Source: Tanypteryx hageni
Taxonomy: Eukaryota; Arthropoda; Insecta; Odonata; Petaluridae
DNA: 64,000 bases
Assembly (NCBI GenBank): GCA_028673005.1
Contig: CM054117.1
Location: 36,162,061 to 36,226,060 of the forward strand
Direction: 5' to 3'
Under the pieces are notes generated by a model. The model ran no database searches and had not been told where the DNA came from. It saw nothing but the letters and a program-made list of their open reading frames with translations. Positions 13,946 to 28,200 of this stretch are shown piece by piece (positions within the stretch are counted from its first letter, which is position 1; each line of letters opens with the position of its first letter). The translations under genes were made by a program, and so were the position numbers.

Positions 13946-14257
13946 CAGTGGTTCCCAAACCGTGGACCGCAGACCCTTGGTGGTCCGCCAATCTACTACA
14001 TGGGGTACGCGGAAAAAATTACACTCTCACTGCTATGCTCTGCAAATGTAGTCGTATAAGTAATGAATAGGAATTGAGCCAAACTGAAGGTGAGAACGTT
14101 ACGAGCTATTACTGAGTGCACAATATTTCTGTTGTTACGTTAGATTTTCATATACCCATATAAAGGAGTGTAAAAACAACTAGTGGCACGATGTACTCCG
14201 CGAAAAGTTTCAAGGATGAAAAGGGGTCGGCACATTCGAAAAGTTTGGGAACCGCTG
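13946..14257. mobile_element. hAT-like miniature inverted-repeat element, 312 bp
   Basis: The ends are cagtggttcccaaac (13946-13960) and its inverted copy gtttgggaaccgctg (14243-14257), 15 bp with one mismatch. The CAGTGGTTCCCAAAC terminus is typical of hAT-superfamily non-autonomous elements in animals. hAT elements duplicate 8 bp of target; here the flanks tcttatac and ccttatga agree at five of eight positions, consistent with an old insertion. The interior has no open reading frame of note, so it depended on a transposase supplied elsewhere. Confidence 0.8.
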
Positions 14258-17200
14258 CCTTATGACAAACAAGGAAATTCGCATTGAAGGGAGGAAAGGA
14301 CCAGCATTTAAATTAGCATCTAACGGCGTCTTTAACTAAATAAAACAAAATATAACGTTAAGGGTATTATTTACAAAAGCGAAAACCATAGAGAATCTTC
14401 TCATGTTGAGTAATGAGATTCGTCCCTAAACAAATTCACGATTAAATGGTCAATAAAATAATATTTAACGCGCTCAATATACATGTTACGAACCACATCA
14501 TGAAAAACTGGGACCGGTCGATTTTTCCAAAAGAAAAGAATAAATTAAATTCTTCAAGTAAAAACCCATTTAAGGAAGCGCTCGGTGACAAAATCCTCCG
14601 CCGAAACGCTGTGAGGGGAATCTTAAATAACAGCTTCCATGCCTCTTAAAATTCCTCACGACACCTTCGAAAAAAAAACAACACATAATGACGTGCCTTA
14701 ATTACTTTCTCTTGCGTTACTGGGGCTGGAAAATCGACCACTTCCCTCAAAACTGAAGTCCACCAATCACCTCTAACTAATCCATTCCCTTTATTCTCCC
14801 AAGCTAACCCTCCCTCCCCCTCTGATACAGCCACTACAAAAAAAACTCCTTTCACTCAGCCCACCCCCACAACGCATCTGGCATTACTCTCTCCCCATTT
14901 CTCCTTTCCCAAAAAAATAAATAAAATAAAAAATACCCTACCCTATACCGATTGCCCTTCTCCTCCGCGTGCAATCTCTTCACATAACTCTCTATAAATC
15001 CAACCCTCACCACACAAATCCCGACTTAACCCTCCCTCAGCTACCCTACCTCGTCCTACCACTCCGCTGCGAAATCCCCCGCTGCAATCCCCACCCGACG
15101 CCCTTAGCAACCAAAACTTCCATCCCAGACACGCCCTCTCCCTTCTCCCAGACCCGCTCTCCTATTTCATTCCCCCGACCCCCGTCGTTTCATCCCCCTT
15201 TTCTCTCACCCCTCTTATCCTAACGATATCCGATCCACCTTTTCCCCTTCCCCTTTTCCATCCGCCGAATTTTCCGCCCCCTCTCCGCTCCCCTAAACTG
15301 GGAGGAGAGTGGTAGACGAGGAGAGAGAAGGATACGAACGGGGATGGCAATGGGGAGGGAGGCCAACTATCCCACCTCGCAAAACCCCTCCCCGTTCCTC
15401 CCTCTCTCTCCGTTCTCCCCCACTCCATCCCCGGACCGGATCTCACGGCAGATTTCGGGGAAAAAGGGGTTGTGCCGGCAACGCCTGAAATGGCTCCGAA
15501 AACACCTACAACCGGAGGCGTGGAGGGCGAACGCTGGGGAGGCGGGTTCCCTGATACAAAAGGGGAGCCGATGAAATTCGCCGCCCTCCCACCCAACTCT
15601 CTCTCCTCTCCACCCACTCATCCCTTTCCCTCTCCATCCTTCCAGGCACCTCGAATCCAACACCCCCGCTATTCCAGGGCTTAATCCTAGCGGAGGAGGG
15701 TAGGAAAAAATATTTTTCCCGGCTTAATTAAAGTTAGGCAATGTTATGGACGGATGAGGGCGTGACGGGTGCGGTGGACGGGGTAAGGAAGAGCGGCAGT
15801 TTTTTTTTATTCCGACGGAAGAATGATTATGCGAGGCCTGCCGAACAGGGCAGAAAATAAAACCCAGCGAAGCCTTCGGATCCGCCTCCTTTCATTGAAA
15901 ACGCAGTTTATGGAGAAATTACAAGCTCCCGCTACTCTCTCCCTTTCCTCGTTGTACCGAATTCGAAGTTTCCGCATATACGGAGAAGTTCTCGCGGGAG
16001 AACGTGACAAGAAATCGAAGGAAAACGAAAGATCTTGGGGTGTGTATTTTAAGGCTTTTATCTATTGCGCGTTGCAAATGCAAAACGTCGCTGACTCTGG
16101 CTAGCTTGCATACGCGCCCAAACCTGCAGCTGCAAGTAGGCGGCTCAGATTAAAAGCTGCTACAATTAGATAGAAAAATATTGGAAAGATTTCCGTGTCG
16201 AATTTGAGAGATTTTCAACATTTTGAAAACTGGATAATAATATTTTTTTAATTATTGGTTTTATCATTGTACGCATGAAATCTAATGCTGTATCGTCAAT
16301 CTCTCAGATAATTTCCGGTCAAAGCTAAAAAATCCCCCTTCTCAGGGAAAGACCAACAACAGAAAATGTCTACTTAGAAACCACACAAGTTCCACGCAAA
16401 TCATTAACGAAATAAAGATGAAAGCATATTTAGACCATTTTGTAAAGGGGATGTTGTAATTGGTCGAAATGGACCAAAATGAAGCTCACACGACAACTTT
16501 CAATTTAGGTCTCCTTACACGTAGTCTCATAAATTAGCCAATTGGTTCACGAAGAGAAAGACACGAACTACCTTACATGCGATAACTTCGCGCAATGCGT
16601 GCAAAGAAAGCATAAAAAATTTATCCAGTACAGTATCATCACTATAAATTCGCACGCAACTACTTCCAGTGTTCTCCAAAAAAATAAACAAAGTTAAGAA
16701 ACGAAACTTGCGCGAGCCGCGACGCAATCGGAAATCTCTGCGTCGTAGGCGGTGAAGAGGGGCGAAAGCTGCCTACGACGACGCTCCCTCGAGCGCAATG
16801 CGTTAACTATGATCCCTTTTTTCTTGGTTCTTGGTTGCGAAACTCGGTCAAGAGATGGAACTAACGCCTTCTTCCTTCCCCCTTCTGCCCCCTCCGTCAC
16901 TGCCATCCACGCGTTTCTTGCAACGTCGTATCCATTCCTTCGATCCCGCTCGTCCACTTCCTCTCCCGCGTCGCACGAACTTCCGCGAGAGGGCAACACA
17001 ACCCTCCGATCACTAGGGACTCGTGACTCTAACGCTCTCCCACCTCCCTCTCTCTCTCCCACCTTTCTCTCTCCCACCTTCCTCTCTTCCCAACTTCCTC
17101 TCTCTTTCACCTTCCTCTCTTCCCAACTCCACTTAAGCTGCTCTCCTCACTCTGGCACCCCCTTTCTCTCTCTCTCTCTGTCCGCGATTACTTTCCGACC

Positions 17201-18543
17201 GCACGCTCGTGCTAACTCCAACACGCTCCCATTCCGCTTTGACTACGGATGTGCACGGAGGGCGCGGCGGGGCCGCCGCAAGAAACTTGCGCCCCTCACG
17301 ACCACCTCCCACTCCTTCCCGCTTCCCTCCGGTTGCGTGCGGTCGAACACTTGCCATCCGTTCACACTCTCTCTGTCTCTCTCTTTCGATACAAGACGAT
17401 GTTCTGCAGAGACTTAAAAAAACTGCGCTCTATTCAGCGAAAGGAGACGGAAAAATGGGAGGCAAAATACTGAATATTTTCACACGCTTAGCCAACCACA
17501 TTGTGGATAATGAAATTGCAAAGTGCGGAGGATAATAAAGTAATTTACCTTGGAGACGAAGTTATGGGAGGAAGGAAAATGTCCTTCAAGGTCAAAAATG
17601 TCGTAACCGAAAGAAAGAGAGGGTAATGCTAATTTTGCGGCAAGAGATGAGTCAAAGTAAATTGACACGCTAATTTGCATGCTCCTTACTCTTAAAAAGA
17701 CCATGCATTAAATTTCTTCAAGTGAATCACCTTTGAATATGCTGTGTAAGTATAACGTCGAAAATTGCTTTGAAAACATTTACGCCGGTGAAATCTTGAA
17801 ATACCTATTTCTTTCCATAAGTTACATATTTAAGAGTTTCCCCTTATTAACGCGATCTCCAGCTTGCCGCGTCGCACACCTAAGCCAAGCAAAATGCAAA
17901 ACCTGACTAGCTTCGAGGGCAAAAATTTCAGGGTAAATACAGAAATTCTAGCGAATGAAACGTTACGGGAAGTTGGAATATTCGCTCCTCCACCCGAATA
18001 GGAAAATTACGCGTTATGGGCGCAAATGCAGGGAAAGGAGAGAGAGAGAGAACCGAGGTACTGCAATAGAAGAGAGAGCGCTTTTAACGAGAGGTGCTGC
18101 ATGGCACGGAAATAGGGAAAGAGAATAGAATGGGAAGATAAGATCGTGGAAAGGGGGCGCAGCACCCACGAGAGAACGTCTCTAGGAGTGAGAGTTACGG
18201 GGAAGGAAAGCTGGGGCATTAATGGCACATAATCATAATTTCGCGAGTTAGTTAGTTAGTTAAAGTAAAAACTAACAATGAGAAGCTAACACTCACCACA
18301 TTACTCAGGTAACTAAGTGGTACACTTTTTTCGTCGATTCCGTAATTCTGAAAATATTGCCTAAAAATGCAAAGTAATAAGAAGGGGAAATATCACTCTA
18401 TTTTAAGGAACTAAGAAAAATCTATAACTGGATAAAAAACAAGCCACAGAAAATTTGACCCGTGGCACTTCTATTCAGCACATGGGAATACTTTTCGAAA
18501 TATCAATGCTGGAGATGTATAACACGACACCATTAATTTGAAA
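14258..18543. other. Unique sequence with pyrimidine-rich blocks
   Basis: Pyrimidine-rich + strand at 14750-15300 and 16860-17200; CpG-dense at 16690-17020 and 17190-17350. Short gtta tetranucleotide repeat at 18246-18262. The 221-codon frame at 16752-17417 is Ser/Pro-rich and compositional. Confidence 0.5.
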
Positions 18544-18710
18544 TACCGTATTTACTCGCATAATTGCCCCACTTTTTCGTGAGATTTTTTACAGCAAAAA
18601 AGGGTGGGATAAATACGCGGTTTTCCTCTATCGTATGAAAGTGGCCAAATCAGAAAAAATAGTCTTATTTCCTCTTAATAGGTGGGGCAATTATGCGAGT
18701 AAATACGGTA
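18544..18710. mobile_element. 167-bp miniature element with perfect 29-bp terminal inverted repeats
   Basis: The left end 18544-18572 (taccgtatttactcgc...) and right end 18682-18710 are perfect inverted complements over 29 bp; the interior of about 110 bp is non-coding. Terminal sequences of the type taccgtatttactcg are common in animal miniature DNA elements. I could not find a convincing flanking duplication longer than TA, so the superfamily is left open. The perfection of the repeats suggests a recent insertion or strong palindrome correction. Confidence 0.8.
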
Positions 18711-21700
18711 ATTCGTTAATAAACAAATGGAGGGCATTTTAGAATCCATTGCTTTCAGCAAAATCCTTAAAGAAAATGTTCGAAAAGTTATCGACAACCA
18801 CCCATCATCAACTTCGAACAGTACCAATCAATCGTAATTATTTTTAAAACGACAAAGACGCTTTATGGTATTTGCGATCGTCTTCCGTCCTTGATGTGCT
18901 CCCAATAAACCTCCCCTCCACCTTACATCCAGTACTCAACAAACAAACACGTCGCAGGACTCCACCTAGGAATTGAGCAATAGACACGGCTTCCGAAGCA
19001 CTCTTACCCGCCCGAGGGCAGGGAAAGGGGAGAACGCGGATTCAGAATACGTGGATATAATCCAACGGGTCAGTGCGGATAGGAACAGAGGGTTTGGCGC
19101 CTAAGGAAGGCTACCAGAGGAGAAGAGAGGCGGAGAGAGGAAACCAAGCAATTCTGCAAATGGGGCTGGAGAGGAAGTGGCGATGGGGGAGAGGCAGCAC
19201 CGACTGGTGGGCGTGGGAATTGCAGCGACTCCCCTCCGGCTAATTACGCAATATCATGGAAAGGTTTACGTACACGTATGGACGGCGCGAGATAGAGGAG
19301 ATTTAGCGAGAGAGAGAAGGGAGAGAGAAAGAGAGATAGGAGAGTTGGAGAGAAGTTTTCTTCAAAACACCAGGGCAAGCCGTGCGTGCTTGCATGTTAC
19401 AAGTGTGCTCCGGAGACTGAGAGCGATTGGCGCATGGCCGAGGGAGGATTTAACTTGGTCGCAGCAATGAGAAGCGATAAGAGGGAGCTGGCACCGAAGA
19501 CAGGATCGGCAATACGGCGGCGGCAGTAAGGGAAGAACGTACAAGAAGGCGGCTATCGAAAGGGGTGTGGGCGCATAGAGAGAGACAAGCACCCTTATTT
19601 AATAAAAAAGACACTATTTGAGAGAACGGTAGGGAGCACTGGGTGATGAATAAATCTCTATCGAAGCCTCCCACACCCACTCCAAGGCTGGATAAAATGG
19701 GCGGGTGGGTAGCAATGAGAGAATGGCGCGACTTCGACGAACCCTTTCTCCGCCCCTTCTCGCTTCGATTAGCCCACACGAACGAACGAGTTCGATTCGA
19801 TCCGGACGTCTCCGGAAAAGCGAAAAAAAAAATCTCCCGAATGCACTTAACGAAAGATAAGCGACGTCCCGACTTTTTTTCCCCCTCCGAGTAAAAATAA
19901 AACCTACTCTCCACGCCGTTTCCTCTCACGCCCTTCTGATGCGGTTAGCCCCAGAATCTACGAAGTGCACACGTTTCCCGTCTCCGTCTCCCACGCGCTC
20001 TCTCTCCTTCCCGATCAATTCCCGATTCACAATTCGCATCCCACGCAGGCGGGCTGGTCGCCCAGGGATTTTCTCCCTTCGTGGGAAGGAGGAGAATGGG
20101 AGCCACCGCTTATTGCCTCATACCACTGACGGCACCGACGCCAACGGCGCCCGTAAAGGTTCTTTGCGACGCACTCGAGGCACGCATGGCGAGGTGGCGG
20201 GTGGAAATGTTTCCCCGAGTTGGAATATAGGTGTTTATTTCGGGAGGTAATAGGTTTTGCCGAGAGCTCTCTGTGAATGTATGAACTCCGCATAATATAC
20301 AAGCATATCCTAAATAAGGAGAAAGCATCTGCACAATAACTTCTCTATCGTTTTTCGAGACATTATTTCTGTTAGAAACTCCTACATTTAAACTGCGAAT
20401 CTCTTCCAATAGCTTCAATGGTAATTTCTAATTAATGCTATCACACTGTCAAGGAATTATGCGTATGAATGAAAATCGACCTTGCAGTACATTAGAGGCA
20501 AATGGGTAATTAATAAATAATTTAGATAAAAATACCATTTTAACAAGACCAATCTATTCCTCTCTCGAAGTTATAAGCTTCCATAATAACTATGGTTAAG
20601 ATATTTGAGATATCATTGGCATATTGATGATAGAATAAGAAGCTCAATGCAGTCCTTGAAAAATATATAATCATCAATTTGGACAAAATTCATGAGGAAA
20701 TCTTTCGTTATAAGTTACTACCATACCATTAAGAAAATAAGTATATACATTTCCCGAGTAATAGGCCATCGGAGAGAGATACTTTTACGAGCCAAAACAT
20801 TTGCGGAATAATCGGAAAGCAGATCCCTTTAAAGAAAAACAATACTTCCAATCAATTTGGTCGGGAAATTTCAAAGCAGCAAAGCATGTCTATTTGCATT
20901 CATATAAACTGTACCTTCCAGTACCCAAGTTAAAAAAATAGCGGGAAATGGCCAGCTAAAAATACCTATGTGACGGAATATTAAGTGGGACATCAGCCTC
21001 AAAAAGGACATACATGCGCTCTTCTAAATCATAAAATATTAATAAAATCTTCCTTCCGTGACGAAACCGGTTCTTGACGCAAGCAGATTGGAAAGGAAAC
21101 GAATTTATCATCCATCCTCGAATTCGCTCACATCTTGAATTCATTCGGTAACATCCTGAAAACAAAAATTTCCAAATGGCAGCGAAATATTCTTGTGAAT
21201 ACTAGAAATGATTTATTTGCTTGAGTGTATACATTAAAAAAAGGTGATATTAGTTATTCAAATAAACGGAAGACTACATTGGTAAAAAATCCGCGATATA
21301 AATAACTCTTCGAACGCCAGGCTAATTCTGCAACCGACACTAAAATTGAAAATGCTCGTTTCTTCACTTCAGATACTTCAAGCTATTATAAATACAACAG
21401 AATATCAGTTTAAACATAATAACTGATACAAAAGAGGAATGGAAGTTGAAATCAAGAAATAATGCTATATAAATAACGAAAGTAAAGTTTAATTAAGAAA
21501 ATTTGCCAGTGAAGATACGTGGTAAAAAGGCGCAAATTTTAGATTTAAGAGTCTAGCAATTTATCTTTAAGGTTCACAATACTTTTACCACCATGAATTG
21601 TTCCTTGTAATAATAACAATTGAAAATTATTAGTAAGACGAATTATCGCGTTCATATTGCAAATGCTACTGCAACTCTGATGAAAAATTTAAATTGAAAT

Positions 21701-22055
21701 CCATAGACATACAAACTCCCACGCGATAAATAGTACCCGAGGGACAAAAAAACGAAAACAAAGAGTTGGCAAGCGACCATTCACGGAATAAAAATTTGAA
21801 AACGGAAACTTCCATGGGTACAAAAATCATTTTGACGAACTCGGGAGGATATGTCAAAAAATCGCCGCCAGCAAAATCCACACCGTCCTCCCTAAGATTT
21901 GGCAAACCCCGTGAAAAAAAGAAGAGAGAGAGAGGTAGGGAACGCACACTGGACAGGAACTGCCAGGAGTTAAGTGATGCCGAAAAATCGGATGTCGGAC
22001 CGAGTTCGATTGAATGAGAAAAGGGGATACGTCATGTCGGCGGAATAAGGGGCAT
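18711..22055. other. Unique sequence, purine-rich then AT-rich
   Basis: 18990-19640 is GA-rich; 20250-21800 is AT-rich with no frames of note. A cgaaaccggt word at 21062-21071 echoes the foldback at 36713. Confidence 0.5.
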
Positions 22056-22231
22056 GAGGGGAGAGGGAGAGAGGGAAGGAGAGAGGGAGGGAGAGAGGGA
22101 GGGAGGGAGAGAGGGAGGGAGAGAGGGAGGGAGGGAGAGAGGGAGGGAGGGAGAGAGGGAGGGAGAGAGGGAGGGAGAGAGGGAGGGAGAGAGGGAGGGA
22201 GAGAGGGAGGGAGGGAGAGAGGGAGGGAGAA
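22056..22231. repeat. gagggagg/gagagagg purine array
   Basis: Purine-only + strand composed of gggagggagaga words in 4-bp steps. All six frames show Gly-Arg-Glu or Pro-Ser-Leu runs, which are artefacts of the array. Confidence 0.95.
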
Positions 22232-25200
22232 TCACGGAGGGGAGATACTGGAGCATGGCGGGCGTAGGGAATGGATAAGGGTTGAGAATATTAATTCTCG
22301 CAAATCCTCGGATCGGCAAACGCGAGAGCCAAAGGGGTATGAGGGAGCCTTTTGCATCCGCTCTGGCACTGACTGCGGGGCCGGATATCCGACACCGCGC
22401 GCAGCATTTTTGGTGAGGAACTGCACGAATCGCAAAGATGAGGGAAATGGTCGACACTAGGGTATGGAAGGAGGATAGGCAGGATAGACGGGTGGCGCGG
22501 GAGGCAGAGGGAGGGAATGTCTGTGTGGACGTGGGCGGAGAACGCACCCATTCGACATGTCTCAAGGCTATATGTGGAGCATAATAAAGTGGGACGACGG
22601 CGTTTTGGTACGGAGTATTAGGCATCCGCGAACCAGACATGCATGCGGCACCGTAAATGGCTTTCTGGTCGGAACAGCAAATTACTCGTGAACGGCGCCG
22701 AGAGGAGCAGAGAGAGAGGGAGGGAAAAAAAAGAATAGCGAAGGCCCGGACGAAAGGGCGAGAATTGGAAAGTAGCGATCGGTTTTTATCATTCCCTTCC
22801 CCTCCCTTGTCTCTCTTTCTCTATCACGTTCCATTTATGTCGAACGCCCGGAAAAAGCAAATCTCGCCATCCGAAAATCACTAGGATGGTAAAAAGGGTC
22901 GATCTAGAAATATGGATGATATAGAGCCTTTTACTTTGGATAGATTTCGGAAAAAATAGAAGAATACACGCATTCATGTGGCCAAATGAGAGTCGGAATC
23001 CTAGCAGATACGCGAAATACAACGCGTGCATGACACGGGCGTGTCCCTCGGCTGAGTTACGAGAGAACAGACCTAGATGTCTTTGGGGGGATGGGCATTG
23101 GCGTAGGGTTTGGAGCAGAGAGAGGGTTGTTCCGGCATACGTGTGGGGAATGGAGATGGGAGGGAAAGAGAATAGGACGGAGAGAGAGGGAGAGAGAGAG
23201 AGAGAAAGAGAGAAAGGGGAGGTCATAAGGGAGTTGGGCAGAACACGCAAGGGTTGCGCTAATTGTCTTCCCTCACACCACGGCCAGAGGTAGTGTCGAG
23301 AGGGAGGAGGGAGGAAACGAAGGGAGTGGGGCCCCGAAGAGAGAAAGGCAGAAATCGGAAAGAGAAAGGAAATGGGAGAGTAGGAGTGCTAATGTGGTAG
23401 GGATGGAGCAGAAATGTAAATAGGGAGGGGATAGAAAGGATAGACTGAGAGGACAAAGTAGCTGTGGATAGGGGACAGAGGTAGGTTAAAATCGCCCTGG
23501 TTGACTGAGGAGATTCGGTGTGGGTAGTTACAGGACGGGTCGCAGAGGTCATGGTAACCTGAAAAGCAGAACGAGGATGGGATGAAGAGAGTGAAAGGGG
23601 ATAAAGATGGAAGGGAAGCGGGAAATGAGCGGAGTCGAGGGCAAGGAGAGATGAGCATGACCGACGGGAATACACACAATGTGTGCTGAGGGAGAGGAAG
23701 AAAGAGGATTGGAGGATAACAGAGGAGGGAAACCACGACCGAGAGATATGAGAGCGCCTTGTAGGAGTGACCGCCATTATCTCCTCTATTTCACTTTCTC
23801 CAATTCCATTGCCCCAACCTTCTTTAATTAACTAAATACAGAGAAACACGTTGGGAAAACAGTCCCTGCAGAGTGATGGGTTGCATCACCGACGACGCCA
23901 TGGAAGGGAAGAGCGCTAGGCTACACCAGAAAAGTAAATTAAAATATAAAAGAAAATAAAACAAAACGCTAAGGTCGCCACGTTTCTCTCCCTCTCCACT
24001 TCTCTCCCCTATCATCCCTTTCCCTAAATCATTTCTCGTCATATGATGACGAGGATGGGGAAAAATGAGGGGCTGCAGCAATAATGAAATGTCGTCACGC
24101 ACGAATAAACCAATGAGAGTGGCGCTGGACGTTTTGGGAGAGCGTGCCGTGAGTGGCAAACAATACGCGCGAGACGGGTTGAAAAAAATAACGATATTTT
24201 TCAAAATGGAAAAACGAGGAGTGGCATATATTTTTATTGCGACGCGCGACGAATCTTCACAAAACTAAAGTGCCCTTTTTAACAAAAAGAACAGGGCGAA
24301 CCGTTGTGCAAATTAAAAACAAGCAAACGTAGGCAGGGATATTTCCTTTGTGTGTTTGGTCCCTATTATTTGTATGAAATTATCTATTCAACGTAGGGTT
24401 TCACAAAGGGTAATATGATAACTTTGTGCAGGAAAATGTCATCAAACAACTAATTTATGCCTCCCGGGATGTGAATTCGAATTTTTGAAAAAAAAAGTCG
24501 CGGGCGAAATACTATTTTCGTGGCGCAAAAACCAGCACATTTTATTGAACGCGCCTCGGAAAGGTTAATTTAATATACTATTCAACGTATGTAATTGAAT
24601 TAAGTGTTACTGGCTAGAAAGTACAATCAAGTCAATAAAAATTCGAGATAAATTCATAAATTCCGCCGAAACTAGCCAAATGGTCGGAATACTTATTGCA
24701 ATTTGTTCCCATATGCATGCAAGACGCGTCCGTGAAACATATTAACCGGGACAAATTACTACCCAGCGTGCTTTATTGCAAATGTATGGATATTCCAAAT
24801 TAATACATTAAACTCCTATAGAAGATTAATCTGAATCGCCCATATTCCAGTTTACAGAAATTAGGTTCGCAACCTGAAAAATTCTCAAGGTAATAACGAG
24901 GTTAATCACTCTTCTGGAAACGTGTTCCGATAACCTTCTCCATTTTCCAATTTTCACATTAAAAAATACTCTAGGACACAAAAAGAAGGAGGAGAGAAAT
25001 TGGGAGAGGGCGTATTAAATCCGGGGTCAGAAAACCGTTAACGGACTATGTAAAAATCTTATTCGCCCGACAGTCACCGAATCGATGGGATAGTTATCTC
25101 CGAACTCGTCAGGCCATTTTGAAGGACCGCGCAGACGGGGACCAAGGTTCCCGATAATGGTATGGCTGGAAAAAAATATTGCAGGGAGTATCGTGGCATC

Positions 25201-28200
25201 TGCCCAAATGTTACTGCGCGAGAGCGCAGGAAAAGGGACACCCCCCCTTAATACGTAGCCATATCCTCCACCCTCACTCCCTGTCACCCCTTTGCTTGGG
25301 GGTGGTGGGTGGGGACGAGAGTGAAAATTGCATTCGAAATGTCCGTCCGTCGACCGTCCCCTTCGACAACGATATAAAAGGAGATGAAATTTGATCGCGC
25401 GTATATTCGATTGGCAAAGTGCACCTCTAAGGGGTGCTTGCGCGGGAAAAGCGCCACCTACCTCCCTTCCCACTCGTCTCCCTCCCGGCACCCCACACTC
25501 CGCCATTTCGAGGAAACAATGACGGTCGATTTGGCCCCGGCGAAACGGCGATGTGCAGATGTTACATAAATATTCCGACTCGTCCGAGATTTTCGCAGCC
25601 TGATTGGGACGATGATCGGACCCGTGGGAGGAATAAACGACGCTTCCCTTTCACGCTTTTCCGAGTTGTCGTTTGTAAAATATACTTTTACTGAGGGGGA
25701 CTTTCCCAGCATACGTTTTGTTTTCACTTAAGTCGGGCTGGAGGCTTAAAAAAAAAACAAAAAATCCGATAAATAATGGACCGCAATAAACCTCTATTCC
25801 CGGAGATTATTTTGCACTCTTGCAATTCCATTGCGAGCAAGAAAGTTAAAAATAGGCAGAAATGCAGTAATAGAATTGATGCAAAGATATGCTAAAAAAA
25901 GTCAAATTTAATAACGGTATTTATAGGGTTTGGCCAATATTTTCCTATTACATTTATATTCCCAACCTAATCAATTTTCTGCCGTCACAAATAATTCCGC
26001 ATATTATGTTATCTAGATCAGAATTTTTTAACACAAATTAATACCCAACATATCAAACTTTCCTGATAAAGAATAACTAGGAACCAACCAAGACGCAGCA
26101 AATACTGCAATAAAATTCTATAAACACTCGAAACTTCAGTAACGTTAAGAGGGAAAAAAATAATTAGTTCCCAACAACATTTTCCTCTCTGGAATGAAAA
26201 GGAACCTAAAATTACCATTGAATTGTTTACACTAAACGAGTATTTACGCAGAAATATTTTCTTTCCAACTTTCCAAAATTTGAAAAAACAAAATGAACCC
26301 ATTGATTGACTGAAAATAAAACTCTTAATTTATTCAAAACAAACTGGAAAGGATGACAACAAAAACCGAAATAAGGAAGGCAAGACAGAATTAACTCTCG
26401 AATTACCATAAAACTCGCCGAGAAAGTAAGGATAAAAACATTAAAAGCGCCAATGGACGACTCTCATTAAAGACTAGGTTTCCGTAGTTGTGCCTCGCAA
26501 ATAAACAGACCGCGTCCATCGAAAACTCCCAGTTTCCCATTCTAGGCAGCAGGACGAAGGAAAGGGACGGAGTAAACGCTTTTAAAAACTCCCCTCCCGT
26601 TTTTATTTCACCTTTTTCACCCCTTTCATCCCCCTGTCCGAACCCGATTCCTATCCGTCTAACCCAGGGAAATAGCGTCGCCTCCAAAAAGAACTCAGCG
26701 TCAACGGGAGGTCTCGACTAGTAACTCAAATTCCCTTCCCTCCGCGTTCCTTAATTTCCTGATTGATTTTCTAAGCCCCGCCGCTTCTCTCTCTCTCTCT
26801 CTCTTTTCCATTTACTCAACTAGCAAGTCAATCTCTTAATTCCGTGGGAAAAAAGGCGAAGACCGGAACGAGACGAAAGGAAATGACCGACCACCTGCAG
26901 TGAAAAGCTTCCGAGGAGTAAGAAAAAAATAAAAGCACTGCACCAAAATTTCGAAAGGAAGGAAAACTATAAACCACGGATGTGAGTCGCTAAAATAGTT
27001 ACCAACTTCGATACACGTTGATCAAAACGCATGCAACTTTTAAAAATATGTAATTTTTTTCTCCGACTAGGTTCTGTGAAGCCCATTCAAAAGCGAATTT
27101 TCCATTGAATTATAAACTCATTTACGGCCATATAATGAAATACGAGAAGCTTTCAAAATTAGCCTTTAGTAAATACCGCAACGCATTTATGGAAGAGAAA
27201 TTAATACTTAAAACATTTACAATTAGGACATATGATTTACATAAGCGAATTCTGCAATTTTATCCGGCAACGTTGCGGTTTACTAGATAAATTATGATTG
27301 CACTCATGAAAACGGTTACATAATTTTTTTTAAATATGCCAAATGAATATAATTCAATCGTCGATAGCACAGTGATGAAATAAATAAACTCGAACCTAGC
27401 GACAATTCAAGAAACGATCCTTTCACGAAGAGAATTTTAAACTAAGTCGATTGCCACCGAAATTCGTCCTTCGCCGTTCCGCTAGAGAAAGAGAGAGAGA
27501 GAGAGAGATAGAACTTTGCGGAGAATCTATCATGATAACAAGGGCACCGTCTTTAATCCTCGTCCCGTAACTATTTTAAACCCTTCTCCCTCCAAACTCT
27601 GTCACCCCTAACACTCTCCGCAACTTGTTCCTCTTAAAATCTGGGTCGGGCGGGAAAGAATGGGGAAGAGGGTGACACGGGGGAAGAGGTGGGAGGGGGG
27701 AAAGTAGAGAGAGAGAAAGAGAGAAATGAAGAGGGAGAGGGGAAGGATCGAGGGATGAGTTTAAACGAAGAAGAGAAAGAGTGAGGGGGAGAAAGAGATA
27801 AGATAAATTCCCTCTGATCCTAGATCCAATTCCGCCAGAGAAAAGACAAGATTTTCTTTTTCCCATCCGAGCCGGAAAGGAGAAGGTCGGGGAAGGGAGG
27901 TGGCTGGGGGAGGGGAGGGCGGGCAGAATCTCCCCCTCTTTTTTAATGGCGAAATCTCGGACGAGTTATCCGCCGTAGAGAATGGGACAGACTGCCAGTA
28001 AGTGAGTGGGACAGGGGGAGATAGACGGATTTGTTATGGGAGAAGAGGAGAGGGCACGGTCGCGAAAAGGGGCGTCGGGAGGAGGAATTAGGAGGTTGTT
28101 TCGTCGTTAAAGGTACGACGCTACGCGCCCTTCGATTTTTTCTCGCGGGACCATCGTACACGGTCACGTGAGAGAGATACGGTCGAGTATAATGAGCGTC

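Noticed and set aside
16752..17417. 221-codon plus-strand frame
   Set aside because: Ser/Pro/Arg-rich in a pyrimidine- and CpG-rich stretch; compositional.
20956..21171. tttttgttttcag acceptor followed by a minus frame ending in a stop
   Set aside because: Could imitate a terminal exon, but the peptide matches nothing known and contains the repeat-like accggtttcg word.
21677..21705. ctgatga followed by gaaa, the hammerhead ribozyme core words
   Set aside because: The flanks cannot form stems I and III and stem II is only three pairs; chance in AT-rich DNA.
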